A stretch of DNA of 64,000 nucleotides from Litoditis marina (Eukaryota > Nematoda > Chromadorea > Rhabditida > Rhabditidae), in contig CAXIWQ010000150.1 in NCBI GenBank assembly GCA_964036275.1, forward strand, positions 1-64,000, read 5' to 3'. A model generated the notes under the pieces. That model was given only the letters and a program-made list of their open reading frames with translations. It made no database searches and was not told where the DNA came from. Below are positions 23,144 to 36,999 of the stretch, piece by piece. Both the position numbers and the translations under genes were made by a program. Numbering within the stretch: the first letter of the stretch is position 1; the number at the start of each line of letters is the position of its first letter.

Positions 23144-24350
23144 TCTGTCCACTTTTTGTCCTCAAGGATGTTGAAAACATTACCTCGGGACAAAAAGTGG
23201 ACAACCTGTTTAATTTTTGTCTTCAGGAAACAAACTGGACAATCTGTCCACCTTTTGTCCCCAAGGATCTCGAAAAAGATTCCTCAGGACAAAAATTGGA
23301 CAACCTGTCAACTCTTTGTCTTCAGGAAACAAACTGGACAATCTGTCCACTTTTTGTCCTCAAGGATATTGAAAAACTTTCCTCGGGACAAAAATTGGAC
23401 AACCTGTTTACTTTTTGTCTTCAGGAAACAAACTGGACAATCTGTCCACTTTTTGTCCTCAAGGATGTTGAAAACATTACCTCGGGACAAAAAGTGGACA
23501 ACCTGTTTACTTTTTGTCTTCAGGAAACAAACTGGACAATCTGTCCACTTTTTGTCCTCAAGGATGTTGAAAACATTTCCTCGGGACAAAAATTGGACAA
23601 CCTGTTCACTTTTTGTCTTCAAGAAACCAACTGGACTGGACAATCTGCCCACCTTTTGTCCTCAAGGATGTTGAAAACATTACCTCGGGACAAAAATTGG
23701 ACAATCTGTCCACTTTTTTTCCTCAAGGATGTTGAAAACATTTCCTCGGGACAAAAATTGGACAACCTGTTTACTTTTTGTCTTCAGGAAACCAACTGGA
23801 CTGGACAATCTGCCCACCTTTTGTCCTCAAGGATGTTGAAAACATTACCTCGGGACAAAAATTGGACAATCTGTTCACTTTTTGTCTTCAAGAAACAAAC
23901 TGGACAATCTGTCCACTTTTTGTCCTCAAGGATGTTGAAAACATTTCCTCGGGACAAAAATTGGACAACTTGTTTAATTTTTGTCTTCAGGAAACCAACT
24001 GGACAATCTGTCCACCTTTTGTCCTCAAGGATGTTGAAAACATTTCCTCGGGACAAAAATTGGACAACCTTACTTTTTGTCTTCAAGAAACAAACTGGAC
24101 AATCTGTCCACTTTTTGTCCTCAAGGATGTTGAAAACATTTCCTCGGGACAAAAATTGGACAACTTGTTTAATTTTTGTCTTCAGGAAACCAACTGGACA
24201 ATCTGTCCACCTTTTGTCCTCAAGGATGTTGAAAACATTACCTCGGGACAAAATTGGACAATCTGTCCACCTTTTGTCCTCAAGGATATTGAAAAACTTT
24301 CCTCGGGACAAAAATTGGACAACCTGTTTACTTTTTATCTTCAGGAAACA

Positions 24351-24588
24351 ATATAATAATAATCTTTTACGGCAACTATTTCAGCCGTGTGCTTTATTGA
24401 GAAAATTACATAATCACACACAAATCATATATCAACCGTAGAAGGACTGTCCGTAGAGGGGTGGAGATAGGCATGGGTGAGCTTTGTAACCAGCTCATGC
24501 GGTCCGCCAGACAGATACCGCGGCGAGCGGGGATCGAACCCAGGTCTGTGGAGCGACAGCCGAACGCTAACCACTTGACCACTCGGCC
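24351..24588 (-). mobile_element. tRNA-derived SINE, copy 1
   Basis: Read on the - strand, the 238 bp element begins ggccgagtggtcaagtgg, with an A box (TGGCCGAGTGG, whose first T is in the flank). The B box is GGTTCGATCCC about 38 bp further on. The spacing and sequence fit a tRNA-Ser/Leu-like head, but there is no matching acceptor stem, so it is not a working tRNA gene. The body ends in a small hairpin (ACGGC/GCCGT), an AATAAA and an ATT-repeat tail. An internal TTTT in the tail region could stop Pol III early. The site is constant: satellite aggaaaca precedes it and aaactggac follows on the + strand. The target duplication is 3 bp (TTG) or absent. No LINE partner is identifiable. Confidence 0.85.
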
Positions 24589-25978
24589 AAACTGGACAAT
24601 CTGTCCACTTTTTGTCCTCAAGGATATTGAAAAACTTTCCTCGGGACAAAAATTGGACAACCTGTTTACTTTTTGTCTTCAGGAAACCAACTGGACTGGA
24701 CAATCTGCCCACCTTTTGTCCTCAAGGATGTTGAAAACATTACCTCGGGACAAAAATTGGACAATCTGTTCACTTTTTGTCCTCAAGGATGTTGAAAACA
24801 TTTCCTCGGGACAAAAATTGGCTGACCTGTTCACTTTTTGTCTTCAGGAAACCAACTGGACAATATGTCCACCTTTTGTCCTCAAGGATGTTGAAAACAT
24901 TACCTTGGGACAAAAATTGGACAATCTGTCCACTTTCTGTCCCCAAGGATGTTGAAAACATTTCTTCGGGACAAAAATTGGACAACCTGTTTACTTTTTG
25001 TCTTCAGGAAACCAACTGGACAATCTGTCCACCTTTTGTCCTCAAGGATGTTGAAAACATTACCTTGGGACAAAAATTGGACAATCTGTCCACTTTCTGT
25101 CCCCAAGGATGTTGAAAACATTTCTTCGGGACAAAAATTGGACAACCTGTTTACTTTTTGTCTTCAGGAAACCAACTGGACAATATGTCCATCTTTTGTC
25201 CTCAAGGATGTTGAAAACATTACCCCGGGACAAAAATTGGACAATCTGTCCACTTTTTGTCCTCAAGGATGTTGAAAACATTTCCTCGGGACAAAAATTG
25301 GACAACCTGTTTACTTTTTGTCTTCAGGAAACCAACTGGACTGGACAATCTGTCCACCTTTTGTCCTCAAGGATGTTGAAAACATTTCCTCGGGACAAAA
25401 ATTGGACGACCTGTTCACTTTTTGTCCTCAAGGATGCTGAAAACATTTCCTCGGGACAAAAATTGGACGACCTGTTCACTTTTTGTCTTCAGGAAACCAA
25501 CTGGACAATCTGTCCACCTTTTGTCCTCAAGGATGTTGAAAACATTACCTTGGGACAAAAATTGGACAATCTGTCCACTTTCTGTCCCCAAGGATGTTGA
25601 AAACATTTCTTCGGGACAAAAATTGGACAACCTGTTTACTTTTTGTCTTCAGGAAACCAACTGGACAATCTGTCCACCTTTTGTCCTCAAGGATGTTGAA
25701 AACATTACCTTGGGACAAAAATTGGACAATCTGTCTACTTTCTGTCCCCAAGGATGTTGAAAACATTTCTTCGGGACAAAAATTGGACAACATGTTTACT
25801 TTTTGTCTTCAGGAAACCAACTGGACAATCTGCCCACCTTTTGTCCTCAAGGATGTTGAAAACATTACCTCGGGACAAAAATTGGACAATCTGTTCACTT
25901 TTTGTCCTCAAGGATGTTGAAAACATTTCCTCGGGACAAAAATTGGACGACCTGTTCACTTTTTGTCTTCAGGAAACA

Positions 25979-26216
25979 ATATAATAATAATCTTTTACGG
26001 CAACTATTTCAGCCGTGTGCTTTATTGAGAAAATTACATAATCACACACAAATCATATATCAACCGTAGAAGGACTGTCCGTAGAGGGGTGGAGATAGGC
26101 ATGGGTGAGCTTTGTAACCAGCTCATGCGGTCCGCCAGACAGATACCGCGGCGAGCGGGGATCGAACCCAGGTCTGTGGAGCGACAGCCGAACGCTAACC
26201 ACTTGACCACTCGGCC
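25979..26216 (-). mobile_element. SINE copy 2
   Basis: Same site and length as copy 1, with the consensus sequence. The module after it contains gatgttaaaaac and the rare ttggctgacc. It corresponds to copy 15 in the duplicated block. Confidence 0.85.
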
Positions 26217-27387
26217 AAACTGGACAATCTGTCCACTTTTTGTCCTCAAGGATGTTAAAAACATTTCCTCGGGACAAAAATTGGCTGACCTGTTCACTTT
26301 TTGTCTTCAGGAAACCAACTGGACAATATGTCCACCTTTTGTCCTCAAGGATGTTGAAAACATTACCTTGGGACAAAAATTGGACAATCTGTCCACTTTC
26401 TGTCCCCAAGGATGTTGAAAACATTTATTCGGGACAAAAATTGGACAACCTGTGTACTTTTTGTCTTCAGGAAACCAACTGGACAATCTGTTCACCTTTT
26501 GTCCTCAAGGATGTTGAAAACATTTCTTCGGGACAAAAATTGGACAACCTGTGTACTTTTTGTCTTCAGGAAACCAACTGGACAATCTGTCCACCTTTTG
26601 TCCTCAAGGATGTTGAAAACATTACCTTGGGACAAAAATTGGACAATCTGTCCACTTTCTGTCCCCAAGGATGTTGAAAACATTTCTTCGGGACAAAAAT
26701 TGGACAACCTGTTTACTTTTTGTCTTCAGGAAACCAACTGGACAATATGTCCATCTTTTGTCCTCAAGGATGTTGAAAACATTACCTCGGGACAAAAATT
26801 GGACAATCTGTCCACTTTTTGTCCTCAAGGATGTTGAAAACATTTCCTCGGGACAAAAATTGGACAACCTGTTTACTTTTTGTCTTCAGGAAACCAACTG
26901 GACAATCTGTCCACCTTTTGTCCTCAAGGATGTTGAAAACATTACCTCGGGACAAAAAGTGGACAACCTGTTTACTTCTTGTCTTCAAGAAACAAACTGG
27001 ACAATCTGTCCACTTTTTGTCCTCAAGGATGTTGAAAACATTTCCTCGGGACAAAAATTGGACAACTTGTTTAATTTTTGTCTTCAGGAAACCAACTGGA
27101 CAATCTGTCCACCTTTTGTCCTCAAGGATGTTGAAAACATTTCCTCGGGACAAAAATTGGACAACCTTACTTTTTGTCTTCAAGAAACAAACTGGACAAT
27201 CTGTCCACTTTTTGTCCTCAAGGATGTTGAAAACATTTCCTCGGGACAAAAATTGGACAACTTGTTTAATTTTTGTCTCCAGGAAACCAACTGGACAATC
27301 TGTCCACCTTTTGTCCTCAAGGATGTTGAAAACATTTCCTCGGGACAAAAATTGGACAACCTGTTTACTTTTTGTCTTCAGGAAACA

Positions 27388-27625
27388 ATATAATAATAAT
27401 CTTTTACGGCAACTATTTCAGCCGTGTGCTTTATTGAGAAAATTACATAATCACACACAAATCATATATCAACCGTAGAAGGACTGTCCGTAGAGGGGTG
27501 GAGATAGGCATGGGTGTGCTTTGTAACCAGCTCATGCGGTCTGCCAGACAGATACCGCGGCGAGCGGGGATCGAACCCAGGTCTGTGGAGCGACAGCCGA
27601 ACGCTAACCACTTGACCACTCGGCC
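27388..27625 (-). mobile_element. SINE copy 3
   Basis: Consensus except gggtgtgctttg and ggtctgccag, two changes shared only with copy 16. This ties the two copies to one duplication event. Confidence 0.85.
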
Positions 27626-28309
27626 AAACTGGACAATCTGTCCACTTTTTGTCCTCAAGGATATTGAAAAACTTTCCTCGGGACAAAAATTGGACAACCT
27701 GTTTACTTTTTGTCTTCAGGAAACCAACTGGACTGGACAATCTGTCCACCTTTTGTCCTCAAGGATGTTGAAAACATTTCCTCGGGACAAAAATTGGACG
27801 ACCTGTTCACTTTTTGTCTTCAGGAAACCAACTGGACAATCTGTCCACCTTTTGTCCTCAAGGATGTTGAAAACATTACCTTGGGACAAAAATTGGACAA
27901 TCTGTCCACTTTCTGTCCCCAAGGATGTTGAAAACATTTCTTCGGGACAAAAATTGGACAACCTGTTTACTTTTTGTCTTCAGGAAACCAACTGGACAAT
28001 CTGTCCACCTTTTGTCCTCAAGGATGTTGAAAACATTACCTTGGGACAAAAATTGGACAATCTGTCCACTTTCTGTCCCCAAGGATGTTGAAAACATTTC
28101 TTCGGGACAAAAATTGGACAACATGTTTACTTTTTGTCTTCAGGAAACCAACTGGACAATCTGTCCATCTTTTGTCCTCAAGGATGTTGAAAACATTACC
28201 TCGGGACAAAAATTGGACAATCTGTCCACCTTTTGTCCTCAAGGATATTGAAAAACTTTCCTCGGGACAAAAATTGGACAACCTGTTTACTTTTTGTCTT
28301 CAGGAAACA

Positions 28310-28547
28310 ATATAATAATAATCTTTTACGGCAACTATTTCAGCCGTGTGCTTTATTGAGAAAATTACATAATCGCACACAAATCATATATCAACCGTAG
28401 AAGGACTGTCCGTAGAGGGGTGGAGATAGGCATGGGTGAGCTTTGTAACCAGCTCATGCGGTCCGCCAGACAGATGCCGCGGCGAGCGGGGATCGAACCC
28501 AGGTCTGTGGAGCGACAGCCGAACGCTAACCACTTGACCACTCGGCC
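28310..28547 (-). mobile_element. SINE copy 4
   Basis: Carries aatcgcacac and agatgccgcgg. It is followed within 20 bp by a micro-inversion of the satellite. The paralogue is copy 17. Confidence 0.85.
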
Positions 28548-28561
28548 AAACTGGACAATCT

Positions 28562-28614
28562 GTCCAATTTTTGTCCCGAGGAAATGTTTTCAACATCCTT
28601 GAGGACAAAAAGTG
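28562..28614 (-). repeat. Inverted satellite 2 module (micro-inversion)
   Basis: The module reads ccaatttttgtcccgagg, then gttttcaacatccttgag, the reverse complement of its neighbours, and returns to the normal strand at gacaaaaagtggacaacc. It is repeated at 42093-42145 as part of the large block duplication. Confidence 0.8.
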
Positions 28615-28812
28615 GACAACCTGTTTACTTTTTGTCGTCAGGAAACCAACTGGACTGGACAATCTGCCCACCTTTTGTCCTCAAGGATGTTGAAAACATT
28701 ACCTCGGGACAAAAATTGGACAATCTGTTCACTTTTTGTCCTCAAGGATGTTGAAAACATTTCCTCGGGACAAAAATTGGACGACCTGTTCACTTTTTGT
28801 CTTCAGGAAACA

Positions 28813-29050
28813 ATATAATAATAATCCTTTACTTCAACTATTTTAGCCGTGTGCTTTATTGAGAAAATTACATAATCACACACAAATCATATATCAACCG
28901 TAGAAGGACTGTCCGTAGAGGGGTGGAGATAGGCATGGGTGAGCTTTGTAACCAGCTCATGCGGTCCGCCAGACAGATGCCGCGGCGAGCGGGGATCGAA
29001 CCCAGGTATGTGGAGCGACAGCCGAACGCTAACCACTTGGTCACTCGGCC
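28813..29050 (-). mobile_element. SINE copy 5
   Basis: Divergent tail (atcctttacttcaactatttta), ggtatgtgg, and cttggtcactcgg beside the A box. The tail variant is shared with copies 18 and 20. The tail change destroys the ACGGC/GCCGT hairpin. Confidence 0.85.
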
Positions 29051-29457
29051 AAACTGGACAATCTGTCCACTTTTTGTCCTCAAGGATATTGAAAAACTTT
29101 CCTCGGGACAAAAATTGGACAACCTGTTTACTTGTTGTCTTCAGGAAACCAACTGGACTGGACAATCTGTCCACTTTTTGTCCTCAAGGATATTGAAAAA
29201 CTTTCCTCGGGACAAAAATTGGACAACCTGTTTACTTTTTGTCTTCAGGAAACCAACTGGACTGGACAATCTGTCCACCTTTTGTCCTCAAGGATGTTGA
29301 AAACATTTCCTCGGGACAAAAATTGGACAACTTGTTTAATTTTTGTCTTCAGGAAACCAACTGGACAATCTGTCCACCTTTTGTCCTCAAGGATGTTGAA
29401 AACATTTCCTCGGGACAAAAATTGGTGAACCTGTTTATTTTTTGTCTTCAGGAAACA

Positions 29458-29695
29458 ATATAATAATAATCTTTTACGGCAACTATTTCAGCCGTGTGCT
29501 TTATTGAGAAAATTACATAATCACACACAAATCATATATCAACCGTAGAATGACTGTCCGTGGAGGGGTGGAGATAGGCATGGGTGAGCTTTGTAACCAG
29601 CTCATGCGGTCCGCCAGACAGATACCGCGGCGAGCGGGGATCGAACCCAGGTCTGTGGAGCGACAGCCGAACGCTAACCACTTGACCACTCGGCC
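29458..29695 (-). mobile_element. SINE copy 6
   Basis: Carries tagaatgactg, shared with copies 19 and 21, and gtccgtggagg, shared with copies 26 and 27. Confidence 0.85.
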
Positions 29696-30810
29696 AAACT
29701 GGACAATCTGTCCACTTTTTGTCCTCAAGGATATTGAAAAACTTTCCTCGGGACAAAAATTGGACAACCTGTTTACTTTTTGTCTTCAGGAAACCAACTG
29801 GACTGGAAAATCTGTCCACCTTTTGTCCTCAAGGATGTTGAAAACATTTCCTCGGGACAAAAATTGGACAACCTGTTTACTTTTTGTCTTCAGGAAACCA
29901 GCTGGACAATCTGTCCACCTTTTGTCCTCAAGGATGTTGAAAACATTACCTCGGGACAAAAAGTGGACAACCTGTTTACTTTTTGTCTTCAAGAAACAAA
30001 CTGGACAATCTGTCCACTTTCTGTCCTCAAGGATGTTGAAAACATTTCCTCGGGACAAAAATTGGACAACCTGTTTACTTTTTGTCTTCAGGAAACCAAC
30101 TGGACAATCTGTCCACCTTTTGTCCTCAAGGATGTTGAAAACATTACCTCGGGACAAAAAGTGGACAACCTGTTTACTTTTTGTCTTCAAGAAACAAACT
30201 GGACAATCTGTCCACTTTCTGTCCTCAAGGATGTTGAAAACATTTCCTCGGGACAAAATTGGACAACTTGTTTACTTTTTGTCTTCAGGAAACCAACTGG
30301 ACAATCTGTCCACCTTTTGTCCTCAAGGATGTTGAAAACATTACCTTGGGACAAAAATTGGACAATCTGTCCACTTTCTGTCCCCAAGGATGTTGAAAAC
30401 ATTTTTTCGGGACAAAAATTGGACAACATGTTTACTTTTTGTCTTCAGGAAACCAACTGGACAATCTGTCCATCTTTTGTCCTCAAGGATGTTGAAAACA
30501 TTACCTCGGGACAAAAATTGGACAATCTGTCCACCTTTTGTCCTCAAGGATATTGAAAAACTTTCCTCGGGACAAAATTGGACAACCTGTTTACTTTTGT
30601 CTTCAAGAAACAAACTGGACAATCTGTCCACTTTTTGTCCTCAAGGATGTTGAAAACATTTCCTCGGGACAAAAATTGGACAACTTGTTTAATTTTTGTC
30701 TTCAGGAAACCAACTGGACAATCTGTCCACCTTTTGTCCTCAAGGATGTTGAAAACATTTCCTCGGGACAAAAATTGGACAACCTGTTTATTTTTTGTCT
30801 TCAGGAAACA

Positions 30811-31048
30811 ATATAATAATAATCTTTTACGGCAACTATTTCAGCCGTGTGCTTTATTGAGAAAATTACATAATAACACACAAATCATATATCAACCGTA
30901 GAAGGACTGTCCGTAGAGGGGTGGAGATAGGCATGGGTGAGCTTTGTAACCAGCTCATGCGGTCCGCCAGACAGATACCGCGGCGAGCGGGGATCGAACC
31001 CAGGTCTGTGGAGCGACAGCCGAACGCTAACCACTTGACCACTCGGCC
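30811..31048 (-). mobile_element. SINE copy 7
   Basis: Carries cataataacacac, shared only with copy 22. The next module has an extra A (aggaaaacc). Confidence 0.85.
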
Positions 31049-31811
31049 AAACTGGACAATCTGTCCACTTTTTGTCCTCAAGGATATTGAAAAACTTTCC
31101 TCGGGACAAAAATTGGACAACCTGTTTACTTTTTGTCTTCAGGAAAACCAACTGGACTGGACAATCTGTCCACCTTTTGTCCTCAAGGATGTTGAAAACA
31201 TTACCTCGGGACAAAAATTGGACAATCTGTTCACTTTTTGTATTCAAGGATGTTGAAAACATTTCCTCGGGACAAAAATTGGACAACCTGTTTACTTTTT
31301 GTCTTCAGGAAACCAACTGGACTGGACAATCTGCCCACCTTTTGTCCTCAAGGATGTTGAAAACATTACCTCGGGACAAAAATTGGACAATCTGTTCACT
31401 TTTTGTCTTCAAGAAACAAACTGGACAATCTGTCCACTTTTTGTCCTCAAGGATGTTGAAAACATTTCCTCGGGACAAAAATTGGACAACTTGTTTAATT
31501 TTTGTCTTCAGGAAACCAACTGGACAATCTGTCCACCTTTTGTCCTCAAGGATGTTGAAAACATTTCCTCGGGACAAAAATTGGACAACCTTACTTTTTG
31601 TCTTCAAGAAACAAACTGGACAATCTGTCCACTTTTTGTCCTCAAGGATGTTGAAAACATTTCCTCGGGACAAAAATTGGACAACTTGTTTAATTTTTGT
31701 CTTCAGGAAACCAACTGAACAATCTGTCCACCTTTTGTCCTCAAGGATGTTGAAAACATTTCCTCGGGACAAAAATTGGACAACCTGTTTACTTTTTGTC
31801 TTCAGGAAACA

Positions 31812-32049
31812 ATATAATAATAATCTTTTACGGCAACTATTTCAGCCGTGTGCTTTATTGAGAAAATTACATAATCACACACGAATCATATATCAACCGT
31901 AGAAGGACTGTCCGTAGAGGAGTGGCGATAGGCATGGGTGAGCTTTGTAACCAGCTCATGCGGTCCGCCAGACAGATACCGCGGCGAGCGGGGATCGAAC
32001 CCAGGTCTGTGGAGCGACAGCCGAACGCTAACCACTTGACCACTCGGCC
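31812..32049 (-). mobile_element. SINE copy 8
   Basis: Carries cacgaatc and gaggagtggcg, shared only with copy 9, 1154 bp away. The two lie in a local tandem duplication. Confidence 0.85.
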
Positions 32050-32965
32050 AAACTGGACAATCTGTCCACTTTTTGTCCTCAAGGATATTGAAAAACTTTC
32101 TCGGGACAAAAATTGGACAACCTGTTTACTTTTTGTCTTCAGGAAACCAACTGGACTGGACAATCTGTCCACCTTTTGTCCTCAAGGATGTTGAAAACAT
32201 TACCTCGGGACAAAAATTGGACAATCTGTCCACTTTTTGTCCTCAAGGATATTGAAAAACTTTCCTCGGGACAAAAATTGGACAACCTGTTTACTTTTTG
32301 TCTTCAGGAAACCAACTGGACAATCTGTCCACTTTTTGTCCTCAAGGATGTTGAAAACATTACCTTGGGACAAAAATTGGACAATCTGTCCACTTTCTGT
32401 CCCCAAGGATGTTGAAAACATTTCTTCGGGACAAAAATTGGACAACCTGTTTACTTTTTGTCTTCAGGAAACCAACTGGACAATCTGTCCACCTTTTGTC
32501 CTCAAGGATGTTGAAAACATTACCTCGGGACAAAAATTGGACAATCTGTTCACTTTTTGTCTTCAAGAAACAAACTGGACAATCTGTCCACTTTTTGTCC
32601 TCAAGGATGTTGAAAACATTTCCTCGGGACAAAAATTGGACAACTTGTTTAATTTTTGTCTTCAGGAAACCAACTGGACAATCTGTCCACCTTTTGTCCT
32701 CAAGGATGTTGAAAACATTTCCTCGGGACAAAAATTGGACAACCTTACTTTTTGTCTTCAAGAAACAAACTGGACAATCTGTCCACTTTTTGTCCTCAAG
32801 GATGTTGAAAACATTTCCTCGGGACAAAAATTGGACAACTTGTTTAATTTTTGTCTTCAGGAAACCAACTGAACAATCTGTCCACCTTTTGTCCTCAAGG
32901 ATGTTGAAAACATTTCCTCGGGACAAAAATTGGACAACCTGTTTACTTTTTGTCTTCAGGAAACA

Positions 32966-33203
32966 ATATAATAATAATCTTTTACGGCAACTATTTCAGC
33001 CGTGTGCTTTATTGAGAAAATTACATAATCACACACGAATCATATATCAACCGTAGAAGGACTGTCCGTAGAGGAGTGGCGATAGGCATGGGTGAGCTTT
33101 GTAACCAGCTCATGCGGTCCGCCAGACAGATACCGCGGCGAGCGGGGATCGAACCCAGGTCTGTGGAGCGACAGCCGAACGCTAACCACTTGACCACTCG
33201 GCC
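32966..33203 (-). mobile_element. SINE copy 9
   Basis: Sister of copy 8 by the same two private changes. Downstream modules differ between the two units. Confidence 0.85.
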
Positions 33204-33947
33204 AAACTGGACAATCTGTCCACTTTTTGTCCTCAAGGATATTGAAAAACTTTCCTCGGGACAAAAATTGGACAACCTGTTTACTTTTTGTCTTCAGGAA
33301 ACCAACTGGACTGGACAATCTGTCCACCTTTTGTCCTCAAGGATGTTGAAAACATTACCTCGGGACAAAAATTGGACAATCTGTTCATTTTTTGTCCTCA
33401 AGGATGTTGAAAACATTTCCTCGGGACAAAAATTGGACGACCTGTTCACTTTTTGTCTTCAGGAAACCAACTGGACAATCTGTCCACTTTTTGTCCTCAA
33501 GGATGTTGAAAACATTACCTTGGGACAAAAATTGGACAATCTGTCCACTTTCTGTCCCCAAGGATGTTGAAAACATTTCTTCGGGACAAAAATTGGACAA
33601 CCTGTTTACTTTTTGTCTTCAGGAAACCAACTGGACAATCTGTCCACCTTTTGTCCTCAAGGATGTTGAAAACATTACCTTGGGACAAAAATTGGACAAT
33701 ATGTCCACTTTCTGTCCCCAAGGATGTTGAAAACATTTCTTCGGGACAAAAATTGGACAACATGTTTACTTTTTGTCTTCAGGAAACCAACTGGACAATC
33801 TGTCCATCTTTTGTCCTCAAGGATGTTGAAAACATTACCTCGGGACAAAATTGGACAATCTGTCCACCTTTTGTCCTCAAGGATATTGAAAAACTTTCCT
33901 CGGGACAAAAATTGGACAACCTGTTTACTTTTTGTCTTCAGGAAACA

Positions 33948-34185
33948 ATATAATAATAATCTTTTACGGCAACTATTTCAGCCGTGTGCTTTATTGAGAA
34001 AATTACATAATCACACACAAATCATATATCAACCGTAGAAGGACTGTCCGTAGAGGGGTGGAGATAGGCATGGTGAGCTTTGTAACCAGCTCATGCGGTC
34101 CGCCAGACAGATACCGCGGCGAGCGGGGATCGAACCCAGGTCTGTGGAGCTACAGCCGAACGCTAACCCACTTGACCACTCGGCC
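33948..34185 (-). mobile_element. SINE copy 10
   Basis: Length is kept at 238 bp by one lost G (catggtgag) and one gained C (taacccac). It also has gagctacagcc. Confidence 0.85.
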
Positions 34186-34928
34186 AAACTGGACAATCTG
34201 TCCACTTTTTGTCCTCAAGGATATTGAAAAACTTTCCTCGGGACAAAAATTGGACAACCTGTTTACTTTTTGTCTTCAGGAAACCAACTGGACTGGACAA
34301 TCTGTCCACCTTTTGTCCTCAAGGATGTTGAAAACATTACCTCGGGACAAAATTGGACAATCTGTTCATTTTTTGTCCTCAAGGATGTTGAAAACATTTC
34401 CTCGGGACAAAAATTGGACGACCTGTTCACTTTTTGTCTTCAGGAAACCAACTGGACAATCTGTCCACTTTTTGTCCTCAAGGATGTTGAAAACATTACC
34501 TTGGGACAAAAATTGGACAATCTGTCCACTTTCTGTCCCCAAGGATGTTGAAAACATTTCTTCGGGACAAAAATTGGACAACCTGTTTACTTTTTGTCTT
34601 CAGGAAACCAACTGGACAATCTGTCCACCTTTTGTCCTCAAGGATGTTGAAAACATTACCTTGGGACAAAAATTGGACAATCTGTCCACTTTCTGTCCCC
34701 AAGGATGTTGAAAACATTTCTTCGGGACAAAAATTGGACAACATGTTTACTTTTTGTCTTCAGGAAACCAACTGGACAATCTGTCCATCTTTTGTCCTCA
34801 AGGATGTTGAAAACATTACCTCGGGACAAAATTGGACAATCTGTCCACCTTTTGTCCTCAAGGATATTGAAAAACTTTCCTCGGGACAAAAATTGGACAA
34901 CCTGTTTACTTTTTGTCTTCAGGAAACA

Positions 34929-35166
34929 ATATAATAATAATCTTTTACGGCAACTATTTCAGCCGTGTGCTTTATTGAGAAAATTACATAATCACACACA
35001 AATCATATATCAACCGTAGAAGGACTGTCCGTAGAGGGGTGGAGATAGGCATGGGTGAGCTTTGTAACCAGCTCATGCGGTCCGCCAGACAGATACCGCG
35101 GCGAGCGGGGATCGAACCCAGGTCTGTGAAGCGACAGCCGAACGCTAACCACTTGACCACTCGGCC
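34929..35166 (-). mobile_element. SINE copy 11
   Basis: Consensus except ctgtgaagcgac. It lies 981 bp after copy 10 in a unit with nearly the same module order. Confidence 0.85.
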
Positions 35167-36069
35167 AAACTGGACAATCTGTCCACTTTTTGTCCTCAAG
35201 GATATTGAAAAACTTTCCTCGGGACAAAAATTGGACAACCTGTTTACTTTTTGTCTTCAGGAAACCAACTGGACTGGACAATCTGCCCACCTTTTGTCCT
35301 CAAGGATGTTGAAAACATTACCTCGGGACAAAAATTGGACAATCTGTTCACTTTTTGTCCTCAAGGATGTTGAAAACATTTCCTCGGGACAAAAATTGGA
35401 CAACCTGTTTACTTTTTGTCTTCAGGAAACCAACTGGACAAAATGTCCACCTTTTGTCCTCAAGGATGTTGAAAACATTACCTTGGGACAAAAATTGGAC
35501 AATCTGTCCACTTTCTGTCCCCAAGGATGTTGAAAACATTTCTTCGGGACAAAAATTGGACAACATGTTTACTTTTTGTCTTCAGGAAACCAACTGGACA
35601 ATCTGTCCACTTTTTGTCCTCAAGGATGTTGAAAACATTACCTTGGGACAAAAATTGGACAATCTGTCCACTTTCTGTCCCCAAGGATGTTGAAAACATT
35701 TCTTCGGGACAAAAATTGGACAACCTGTTTACTTTTTGTCTTCAGGAAACCAACTGGACAATCTGTCCACCTTTTGTCCTCAAGGATGTTGAAAACATTA
35801 CCTTGGGACAAAAATTGGACAATCTGTCCACTTTCTGTCCCCAAGGATGTTGAAAACATTTCTTCGGGACAAAAATTGGACAACATGTTTACTTTTTGTC
35901 TTCAGGAAACCAACTGGACAATCTGTCCATCTTTTGTCCTCAAGGATGTTGAAAACATTACCTCGGGACAAATTGGACAATCTGTCCACCTTTTGTCCTC
36001 AAGGATATTGAAAAACTTTCCTCGGGACAAAAATTGGACAACCTGTTTACTTTTTGTCTTCAGGAAACA

Positions 36070-36307
36070 ATATAATAATAATCTTTTACGGCAACTATTT
36101 CAGCCGTGTGCTTTATTGAGAAAATTACATAATCACACACAAATCATATATCAACCGTAGAAGGACTGTCCGTAGAGGGGTGGAGATAGGCATGGGTGAG
36201 CTTTGTAACCAGCTCATGCGGTCCGCCAGACAGATACCGCGGCGAGCGGGGATCGAACCCAGGTCTGTGGAGCGACAGCCGAACGCTAACCACTTGACCA
36301 CTCGGCC
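36070..36307 (-). mobile_element. SINE copy 12
   Basis: Consensus sequence. The next satellite module is truncated: aaactttcctc joins directly to actggacaatc at 36361, removing roughly 100 bp. Confidence 0.85.
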
Positions 36308-36999
36308 AAACTGGACAATCTGTCCACTTTTTGTCCTCAAGGATATTGAAAAACTTTCCTCACTGGACAATCTGTCCACCTTTTGTCCTCAAGGATGTTG
36401 AAAACATTACCTCGGGACAAAAATTGGACAATCTGTTCATTTTTTGTCCTCAAGGATGTTGAAAACATTTCCTCGGGACAAAAATTGGACGACCTGTTCA
36501 CTTTTTGTCTTCAGGAAACCAACTGGACAATCTGTCCACTTTTTGTCCTCAAGGATGTTGAAAACATTACCTTGGGACAAAAATTGGACAATCTGTCCAC
36601 TTTCTGTCCCCAAGGATGTTGAAAACATTTCTTCGGGACAAAAATTGGACAACCTGTTTACTTTTTGTCTTCAGGAAACCAACTGGACAATCTGTCCACC
36701 TTTTGTCCTCAAGGATGTTGAAAACATTACCTTGGGACAAAAATTGGACAATCTGTCCACTTTCTGTCCCCAAGGATGTTGAAAACATTTCTTCGGGACA
36801 AAAATTGGACAACATGTTTACTTTTTGTCTTCAGGAAACCAAATGGACAATCTGTCCATCTTTTGTCCTCAAGGATGTTGAAAACATTACCTCGGGACAA
36901 AATTGGACAATCTGTCCACCTTTTGTCCTCAAGGATATTGAAAAACTTTCCTCGGGACAAAAATTGGACAACCTGTTTACTTTTTGTCTTCAGGAAACA

